Shown here: positions 6,096-10,439 of the stretch, one piece after another
How positions within the stretch are numbered: the first letter of the stretch is position 1
How the letters are laid out: each line of letters begins with the position of its first letter
Source: Sphingomonas sp. UBA1000
GTDB taxonomy: Bacteria; Pseudomonadota; Alphaproteobacteria; Sphingomonadales; Sphingomonadaceae
Length of the DNA stretch: 10,439 bases
Reading direction: 5' to 3'
Assembly (NCBI GenBank): GCA_002291855.1
Contig: DBAW01000183.1
Span: forward strand, 1 to 10,439
Notes under the pieces: generated by a model
Databases searched by the model: none
What the model saw: only the letters and a program-made list of their open reading frames with translations
Told to the model about the DNA's origin: nothing
Program-made: the position numbers and the translations under genes

Positions 6096-8378
6096 ATGAA
6101 ACAGACGATCCTTGTGTGCCTGCTGGGAACGGCGCTGACCGCCCCGGCCGCCGCCCAGACGGCGCAAGGTGCCAGTGCCGATCAGGGGCTGGACGACATC
6201 ATCGTGACTGCCCAGAAGCGCGCGGAAGGGCTGTCGGACGTGCCGATCTCGATCTCGGCGGTTAGCGGCAAGCTGCTTGAAAGCTATGGCCAGACCAGCC
6301 TTGAGCAGCTGTCCTATTCGGTGCCTAATCTGAAGATCACCCAGACCGGGATCGCCAACCGCATCGCCATTCGCGGCATCGCCTCGGGCGACAATAAGGG
6401 CTTTGAACAGTCGGTCGCGATGTTCGTCGACAATGTCTATTACGGCCGCGACCAGCTCAGCCGGCTGCCGCTTGTCGATCTGGAGCGCATCGAGGTGCTG
6501 CGCGGGCCGCAGCCGACCCTGTTCGGCAACAACGCGATTGCCGGGGCGGTGAACATCGTCACCCGCCGGCCGACCGCCGAGCTGGAAGCCTCGCTGAGCG
6601 GGCTGTATGAGTTCAACCATCAGGAAGCGCAGCTGACCGGGGTGATTTCCGGCCCGGTCGCCGACGGCATCGGCGCGCGGCTGGTTGGCTATTACCGCCA
6701 CATGGACGGGTTTTTCCGCAACCGCCAGACGCAGCGCGACGAGCCTAATGTGCGCGAGGCGTTTGTCCGCGGGATCGTGGATTTCGACCGGGGCGGCCCG
6801 GCACGGGCGAGCCTGAAGCTTGAATATGCCGATTTCCGCACCCGCGGCCAGCCGCGCGAGGCGTTCGGCGCCACCGGCACCTATGCGGCGGTGTTCACCG
6901 GGCCGCTCGCCGTCGACACGGTCGAGGATTATGTCAAGGCAGATGGCAGATATGTCAGCGACAACAGGGTGTTGAACGCCGTTCTCAACACCGAGTTCGA
7001 TGTTGGGGAACATGTGCTGACCTCGGTCACCGGCTATGTCGACTATCGCACGCGCGAGACGATCGATGTCGATTTCACCGAGCTGGCGCTGCTCGACGGC
7101 ACCACCCAGGGCGAGGATTATGCCCAGTTCTCGCAGGAGCTGCGGCTGACCTCGCCGGGCGGGGAGAAGTTCGACTATATCGCCGGCGTCTATTACCAGC
7201 ATTCGCGGCTCGATGCCGACGATCAGGTGCGGTTCAACCGGACGTTTCTGGGCTTTGGCCCGCCGTTCAACGCGATTGGCGACACCAGCAATGCGCGCGT
7301 CTATGCGCAGAAATCGGATCTGTTCTCGGCCTTTGCGCAGGGTGAGCTGGAACTGGGCCGGTCGCTGCGGCTGACGGCGGGCGCGCGGTTCAACCATGAA
7401 CGCAAGAGCGGCGCGCGGACGCTGGTGATCAATCGCGGCCCGGCCAACAGCTTTGCGCTGCCGGTCGTGCTGGGCACGTTCCGCGCGCTCAACATCGAGG
7501 CGCACCAGATTTCCGGCCGTTTCCGGCAAAGCTGGCTCGACCCGATGGCCAATCTGCAGTTCGATGTCAGCGATGCGCTGATGGTCTATGTCTCGTTTGC
7601 GCGCGGCACCAAGGCCGGGGGCTTCGACATCCGCTCCAACTCGCGGCCGGATTCGACGACGGTGGCGCGGCCCGGGGCGTTCCAGTTCGACCGCGAACGC
7701 GCGAACAACCTTGAGGCGGGGCTGAAATACAAGGCCGGGGCGCTGGCGTTCAACCTGTCGCTCTATCGCACCGATTATGACGATCTGCAGGTCAACATCT
7801 TTGACGGCACGCTGAACTTCAACGTCCGCAACGCCGCCGGCGCGCGCACCCAGGGGGTGGAGGCCGATGCGCGGATCGCGGTGACCGACCGGCTGACGCT
7901 GAGCGGGGCGGTCGCCTATCTCGATTTCAAGTTCACCGACTTCACAAGCGGTCAATGCTTCTTCCAGCAAGTGCCCGGCCCCGGTGGGTTTTGCGACTAT
8001 ACCGGCAAGCGCAACGCGCTGTCACCGCGCTGGTCGGGCAATGCCAATGCCGATTTCCGCCAGCCCCTGGCCGACGGGCTGAAGCTTGGCTTCAACCTCA
8101 ACATGGATTTTTCGAGCAGCTTCATCGCCTCGGCCAATCTCGACCCGCGCACCCGGCAATCGGCCTTTGCCCGGCTGGGCGCGCGCATCGCGCTCGCGGC
8201 CGAGGATGACCGCTGGGAGATTGCGCTTGTCGGGCGCAACCTGACCAACCAGCGCATCCTGCAACAGGCCGGGCCGCTGCCGCTGTCGACCACGATCACG
8301 CGCGGCGGCGGCATCGCCTATACCGGCATTTATGACCGTCCGCGCAACATCGCGCTGGCGTTCAACCTGCGCTTCTAG
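6096..8378 (+). CDS. TonB-dependent outer-membrane receptor, 760 aa
   Basis: Energised outer-membrane importer: a 22-strand beta barrel closed by an N-terminal plug and driven by TonB-ExbBD. A signal peptide is visible (MKQTILVCLLGTALTAPAAA, cleavage near residue 20, before QT). A TonB box of the sphingomonad type, DDIIVTAQKR, is at residues 33-42. The plug runs to about 160 and contains IEVLRGPQPTLFGNNAIAGA (132-151) and NIVTRRP (153-159). The barrel follows with GRNLTNQRIL near the end and a terminal Phe (AFNLRF), as outer-membrane proteins require. Start choice: the ATG at 6096 has GGGAGGA 5 nt upstream and yields a clean signal peptide; the in-frame ATG at 6030 would add 22 basic residues before it. 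It diverges from the oxygenase-ligase-thiolase operon, which suggests it takes up that operon's substrate. No siderophore genes are near. The imported compound cannot be assigned from sequence. Confidence 0.95.
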   Translation: MKQTILVCLLGTALTAPAAAQTAQGASADQGLDDIIVTAQKRAEGLSDVPISISAVSGKLLESYGQTSLEQLSYSVPNLKITQTGIANRIAIRGIASGDNKGFEQSVAMFVDNVYYGRDQLSRLPLVDLERIEVLRGPQPTLFGNNAIAGAVNIVTRRPTAELEASLSGLYEFNHQEAQLTGVISGPVADGIGARLVGYYRHMDGFFRNRQTQRDEPNVREAFVRGIVDFDRGGPARASLKLEYADFRTRGQPREAFGATGTYAAVFTGPLAVDTVEDYVKADGRYVSDNRVLNAVLNTEFDVGEHVLTSVTGYVDYRTRETIDVDFTELALLDGTTQGEDYAQFSQELRLTSPGGEKFDYIAGVYYQHSRLDADDQVRFNRTFLGFGPPFNAIGDTSNARVYAQKSDLFSAFAQGELELGRSLRLTAGARFNHERKSGARTLVINRGPANSFALPVVLGTFRALNIEAHQISGRFRQSWLDPMANLQFDVSDALMVYVSFARGTKAGGFDIRSNSRPDSTTVARPGAFQFDRERANNLEAGLKYKAGALAFNLSLYRTDYDDLQVNIFDGTLNFNVRNAAGARTQGVEADARIAVTDRLTLSGAVAYLDFKFTDFTSGQCFFQQVPGPGGFCDYTGKRNALSPRWSGNANADFRQPLADGLKLGFNLNMDFSSSFIASANLDPRTRQSAFARLGARIALAAEDDRWEIALVGRNLTNQRILQQAGPLPLSTTITRGGGIAYTGIYDRPRNIALAFNLRF

Positions 8379-8398
8379 GGCATTCGGCCTGCGCGTCT

Positions 8399-8427
8399 TT
8401 GACGGCGCGGGCCATGCGGCCTATCGG
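8399..8427 (+). promoter_or_regulatory. Candidate promoter for the HxlR-arsC pair
   Basis: In the 125-nt gap after the receptor gene, TTGACG (8399-8404) is followed after exactly 17 nt by TATCGG (8422-8427). The -35 matches the consensus in five of six positions and the -10 in three. It would give a leader of about 70 nt before the ATG at 8504. No terminator-like hairpin with a T-run is seen between 8379 and 8503, so read-through from the receptor gene is also possible. Confidence 0.33.
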
Positions 8428-8503
8428 CGGACGCCAAGGGGCGAGATGGACAGGCGCGGGCCGGGTTGGCGCGCGGCAAGCGAGCGAGGATCGAGCGGGG
8501 ACG

Positions 8504-9454
8504 ATGAAGGCGGAAACTATCCGGGCCTGCTCGATCTGGCGGGCGCTGGAGGTCGTGGGCGACGTGCCGGTGCTGCTCATCATGGAGCGCGCCTTTCTGG
8601 GCACGAATCGGTTCGAACTGTTCGTCGAACAGACCAGCCTGCCGCGCTCTGTGGTGAGCGCGCGGCTGAAAAAGCTGGTCGAGAATGACTGTCTTGCCCG
8701 CATCCGGCGGCTGCCGGCGCGCCGGCATGTCTATGTGCTGACGACCAAGGGGCGCGATCTGTTCGGCATCGCGCTGATGATGCTGCGCTGGCAGCATCGC
8801 TGGGAACCGCGCGCCCGCGATTTCCGCGTTGATCTGGTGCACCGCAGCTGCGGCGGGTCGATCGAGCCGGTGCCGGTGTGCGCGGCGTGCGATGCGGAGA
8901 TCGATCCGCGCGCGGTCAGCTGGCGGGAAGGGCCGGGGCTGGCGCAGGTCACGCCGACCTATGGGCGGCGGCGGCGGCTGACCGAGGCCGTGGCCGGGCG
9001 GCGCAGCACCGGCACGCTGATCGACACGGTGATCGAATTGTTCGGCGACCGCTGGGCGACGCTGGTCGTGCGCGCCGCCTTTACCGGCATCCACCGGTTC
9101 GACGACATCCAGCGCGACACGCTGATGGCGACCAACATTCTCGCCGGGCGGATCGAACGGCTGGTCGCGCAGGGCATATTGCGCGCCGTGCCCTATTCGA
9201 ACCACCCGGACCGGTTCGATTACAAGCTGACCGAAAAGGGGCTGGATCTCTATCCGGTGATCCTGGGGCTGCTGCAATGGGGCGACCGCTGGTATGCCGA
9301 TGAACGCGGCCCGCCGCTGCTGCTCAGCCATGTGCCGTGCGGCCATGACCTGAAGATGCGGGTGACGTGCAGCGGCTGTGGCGGCGAGCTGACGCTCGAC
9401 AATAGCGGCTTTGCGGTCATGAGCAGAAAAAACGACGAAAAGGCAGATGGATGA
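8504..9454 (+). CDS. Tandem-domain HxlR-family transcriptional regulator with two Cys/His tails, 316 aa
   Basis: A DNA-binding regulator with two HxlR-type winged-helix domains in one chain, where most family members have one domain of about 110-150 residues and dimerise. Domain 1 spans about residues 9-100 (CSIWRALEVVGD, LPRSVVSARLKKLVE, VYVLTTKGRDL) and domain 2 about 171-263 (TLIDTVIELFGDRW, MATNILAGRIERLV, YKLTEKGLDLYPVI). Each is followed by the same tail, H-x2-C-x9-C-x2-C: His113, Cys116, Cys126, Cys129 after domain 1, and His276, Cys279, Cys289, Cys292 after domain 2. That could be a metal site or a redox-active thiol set. Start choice: the ATG at 8504 gives a start directly before domain 1; the ribosome site is poor (AGCGGGG or a distant AGGA). 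Its stop overlaps the ArsC-family gene as ATGA. It is the likely regulator of the receptor or catabolic operon, or of itself; known relatives sense formaldehyde, quinones or oxidants, but the signal here is unknown. Confidence 0.9.
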   Translation: MKAETIRACSIWRALEVVGDVPVLLIMERAFLGTNRFELFVEQTSLPRSVVSARLKKLVENDCLARIRRLPARRHVYVLTTKGRDLFGIALMMLRWQHRWEPRARDFRVDLVHRSCGGSIEPVPVCAACDAEIDPRAVSWREGPGLAQVTPTYGRRRRLTEAVAGRRSTGTLIDTVIELFGDRWATLVVRAAFTGIHRFDDIQRDTLMATNILAGRIERLVAQGILRAVPYSNHPDRFDYKLTEKGLDLYPVILGLLQWGDRWYADERGPPLLLSHVPCGHDLKMRVTCSGCGGELTLDNSGFAVMSRKNDEKADG

Positions 9455-9807
9455 GCGGCTTTCCTGTCAAAATCTATCACAATCCCGCGTGCGGCACGTC
9501 GCGCAACGTGAAGGCGATGATCGAAGCCGCCGGCCACGTGCCCGAGGTGGTTGAATATCTGAAGACCGGCTGGACGCGCCCCGATCTGGAGGCGCTGGCC
9601 GCGCGCATCGAAGGCGGCGTGCGCGCGCTGCTGCGCGAACGCGGGACACCGGCGGCCGAACTCGGCCTGACCGATCCGGGCGTCGAGGATGCCAGGATCG
9701 TTGATGCGATGTGTGCCCATCCGATCCTGGTCAACCGCCCGATCGTGGTGACGCCCAAGGGGGCAGCGCTGTGCCGCCCGGCCGAAAAGGTGGCGGAGCT
9801 TCTTTAG
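9451..9807 (+). CDS. arsC: ArsC-family (glutaredoxin-dependent arsenate reductase-like) protein, 118 aa
   Basis: Thioredoxin-fold protein of the ArsC family, which reduces arsenate to arsenite with glutathione and glutaredoxin. The catalytic cysteine is Cys14 in NPACGTSRN. The three arginines that bind arsenate in the plasmid R773 enzyme have counterparts at Arg62 (LLRERGTP), Arg96 (NRPIVVTPKG) and Arg109 (LCRP), each offset by two from R773 numbering like the cysteine. At 118 residues it is shorter than R773 ArsC (about 141) but normal for the chromosomal short form. Its ATG overlaps the regulator's TGA (ATGA), with a weak AAAAGG upstream, so it is probably translationally coupled. No arsR, arsB, acr3 or arsH is nearby, so arsenic detoxification is not supported by context. 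A role as a general thiol oxidoreductase or redox partner of the cysteine-rich regulator is possible but inferred. Confidence 0.85.
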   Translation: MSGFPVKIYHNPACGTSRNVKAMIEAAGHVPEVVEYLKTGWTRPDLEALAARIEGGVRALLRERGTPAAELGLTDPGVEDARIVDAMCAHPILVNRPIVVTPKGAALCRPAEKVAELL

Positions 9808-9877
9808 CCCTGAAATCTGGGGCCTGAAACCTTGGGCCTGACGCATCGGCCCTGATGTTTCGGCCCTGACGCCTCGG
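9808..9877 (+). repeat. Five-unit 14-bp tandem repeat
   Basis: Starting at the base after the ArsC-family stop codon, five consecutive 14-bp units follow the pattern SCCTGA-N4-TBGG: CCCTGAAATCTGGG, GCCTGAAACCTTGG, GCCTGACGCATCGG, CCCTGATGTTTCGG and CCCTGACGCCTCGG. Ten columns are nearly fixed while the four central ones vary freely, so selection or recent duplication of a core (TYGGSCCTGA) with a changing spacer is suggested. Because 14 is not a multiple of three, the TGA in each unit places stop codons in all three forward frames. No coding function is likely. It lies between the ArsC-family gene and the SOS promoter of imuA. Confidence 0.85.
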
Positions 9878-9891
9878 CCGGGCGCCCCCGG
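9878..9891 (+). terminator. Weak GC hairpin after the repeat array
   Basis: CCGGG (9878-9882) and CCCGG (9887-9891) can pair over a 4-nt loop, and the 14-bp units before it are rich in GGCC. There is no following T-run, so it is at best a weak or Rho-assisted terminator for the regulator-ArsC transcript. It is the only terminator-like structure seen between that pair and imuA. Confidence 0.2.
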
Positions 9892-9893
9892 GC

Positions 9894-9922
9894 TTGACAG
9901 GCTTTGTTCCCGCATGGAACAT
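9894..9922 (+). promoter_or_regulatory. Candidate promoter of imuA
   Basis: A perfect -35 hexamer TTGACA (9894-9899) is followed after 17 nt by GAACAT (9917-9922), a poor -10 that overlaps the LexA site. Transcription would begin near 9929, giving a leader of roughly 17 nt to the ATG at 9946. A LexA dimer bound on the operator would cover the -10 and start region, as expected for an SOS-repressed promoter. Confidence 0.55.
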
Positions 9923-9931
9923 AAAGTGAAC
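9906..9931 (+). promoter_or_regulatory. LexA (SOS) operator, three half-sites
   Basis: GAACATAAAGTGAAC (9917-9931) is an exact match to the alphaproteobacterial LexA box GAAC-N7-GAAC, the complement of GTTC-N7-GTTC. A further GTTC at 9906-9909 stands exactly 7 nt before it in opposite orientation, giving GTTC-N7-GAAC-N7-GAAC. The site lies between the -35 and the start of a gene of the LexA-controlled mutagenesis cassette, which strongly supports the call. Confidence 0.85.
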
Positions 9932-9942
9932 ATATGCGGGAA
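9907..9942. repeat. 9-bp inverted repeat framing the LexA box
   Basis: TTCCCGCAT (9907-9915) and ATGCGGGAA (9934-9942) are perfect reverse complements separated by 18 nt. Their centre of symmetry (9924.5) coincides with the centre of GAAC-N7-GAAC (9924). The right arm includes the ATG at 9934 and most of the GGGAAG before the ATG at 9946. It could add a second operator symmetry or, in a longer transcript, form an RNA hairpin masking the start. Confidence 0.7.
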
Positions 9943-9945
9943 GCC

Positions 9946-10439
9946 ATGCAGGATTCGGTGCGTCTTCACCCCGCCTTCCGGCGGGCCGTCACTCTGGCTC
10001 CGGCGATCGGCCGGGGGCGGGACGGGCCGTGCGCGCTCGGCGACGGTGCGGTCGACCGGGCGCTGGCCGGCGGGCTGGCGCAGGGGCGGCTGCATGAAGT
10101 CCTGACGGCAGCGGCCGAGGATGCGGCGGCGGCCACCGGCTTTGCCGCGATGCTCGCCCGCCGTCTCGTCCGGCCCGCCGGGCCGCTCATCTGGCTGCGC
10201 GAGGAGGCGGTCGACCGGCGGCTGGCGCTCCATGCGCCGGGGCTCGCCGCGCTCGGGCTGGATCCGGGGCGGCTGGTGCTGGGGGCGATGCCCGATGCGC
10301 TGGCGGTGCTGCGCGCGGCAGTCGAGGCGCTGCGCTGCAACGATGTCGGGCTGGTGGTGATCGAAATCTGGCACCAGCCGGCCATTCTCGACCTGACCGC
10401 GACCCGCAGGCTGGCGTTGGCGGCCGAGCGGTCGGGGGT
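9946..10439 (+). CDS. imuA: ImuA, RecA-like SOS mutagenesis protein, C-terminus beyond the window
   Basis: First part (164 complete codons) of ImuA, the RecA-related accessory protein of the ImuA-ImuB-DnaE2 error-prone repair cassette, acting in the cytoplasm at stalled or damaged DNA. Recognition rests on the family pattern: an ALAGGLAQGRLHEVL stretch at about residues 40-54 where RecA would have its P-loop, then TGFAAMLARRL, GPLIWLREE, HAPGLAALGLDPGRLVLG, LRAAVEALR, and VVIEIW followed by LDLTATRRLALAAERSG at the edge. No GxxxxGKT/S Walker A is seen, as expected for ImuA. Start choice: the ATG at 9946 follows GGGAAG; an in-frame ATG at 9934 would add four residues but lies 2 nt from the LexA box with no ribosome site. 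Control by LexA is indicated by the operator upstream. imuB and dnaE2 are expected to the right but are outside the window. Confidence 0.87.
   Translation, partial: MQDSVRLHPAFRRAVTLAPAIGRGRDGPCALGDGAVDRALAGGLAQGRLHEVLTAAAEDAAAATGFAAMLARRLVRPAGPLIWLREEAVDRRLALHAPGLAALGLDPGRLVLGAMPDALAVLRAAVEALRCNDVGLVVIEIWHQPAILDLTATRRLALAAERSG

Noticed and set aside
6091..6099. Two-codon open frame ATGCCATGA overlapping the receptor start
   Set aside because: It could be a coupling mini-ORF, but a 9-nt coincidence just after a Shine-Dalgarno is too little evidence.
6009..7970. Long minus-strand open frame (653 codons) antisense to the TonB receptor
   Set aside because: Composition is Arg/Ala/Gly-rich with no recognisable domain or plausible ribosome site, and it mirrors the codon pattern of a clear receptor gene; a GC-rich antisense artefact.
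8379..8503. Rho-independent terminator after the TonB receptor
   Set aside because: No stem followed by a T-run was found; the gap is GC-rich and shows only a candidate promoter.
9808..9877. CRISPR array
   Set aside because: Units are 14 bp with 4-bp variable centres, far too short for CRISPR repeats and spacers, and no cas gene is present.
8375..10374. Minus-strand open frames of 323 and 374 codons opposite the regulator, ArsC-family gene and imuA
   Set aside because: Low-complexity Arg/Pro/Gln-rich translations with no domain; they cross the SOS promoter and the repeat array and oppose three recognisable proteins.
1..10439. Mobile elements, tRNA or rRNA genes
   Set aside because: No transposase or integrase motifs, terminal inverted repeats, attachment-site duplications or RNA gene signatures were noticed, and base composition looks uniform.

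Overview
The window is high-GC DNA (about two-thirds G+C by eye) from an alphaproteobacterium, most likely a sphingomonad (Sphingomonadales). Three things point there. The TonB-dependent receptor has the IIVTAQKR-type TonB box and the catabolic context common in that order. The promoter before the last gene has an alphaproteobacterial LexA box, GAAC-N7-GAAC. That last gene is imuA, the first gene of the SOS mutagenesis cassette usual in this class. This assignment is inference; no 16S or other marker gene is present.

Layout. Positions 1-5935 hold five minus-strand genes packed as one operon. In transcription order they are a nitronate monooxygenase-like flavoprotein (5935-4994), a carotenoid/stilbene cleavage oxygenase (4983-3466), an acyl-CoA/aryl-CoA ligase of the AMP-forming family (3469-1772), an SCP-x-type thiolase (1775-546) and a classical acetyl-CoA acetyltransferase-type thiolase (541 running off the left edge). 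The junctions are a 10-nt gap where the stop codon overlaps the next Shine-Dalgarno, two ATGA overlaps, and a 4-nt gap. A divergent control region (5936-6095) contains two palindromes. To its right on the plus strand is a TonB-dependent outer-membrane receptor (6096-8378). Then come a tandem-domain HxlR-family regulator (8504-9454) overlapping by ATGA an ArsC-family thioredoxin-fold protein (9451-9807), a five-unit 14-bp tandem repeat (9808-9877), an SOS promoter/operator (9894-9931) and the start of imuA, which runs off the right edge.

Working model (inference). The receptor imports a hydrophobic substrate with a C=C bond, such as an apocarotenoid, stilbenoid or phenylpropenoid. The cleavage oxygenase splits it, the resulting aldehyde is oxidised elsewhere to an acid, the ligase makes the CoA ester, and the two thiolases finish beta-oxidation-like shortening. 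The cluster is incomplete here: no aldehyde dehydrogenase, acyl-CoA dehydrogenase, hydratase or 3-hydroxyacyl-CoA dehydrogenase is seen, but it continues past the left edge. The HxlR protein may be the local regulator. The imuA end is a separate DNA-damage module.

The least ordinary signals are the duplicated H-x2-C-x9-C-x2-C motif in the tandem HxlR protein, its coupling to an ArsC-like gene without other ars genes, the 14-bp repeat array, the symmetric inverted repeat centred on the LexA box, and the combination of genes in the catabolic operon.
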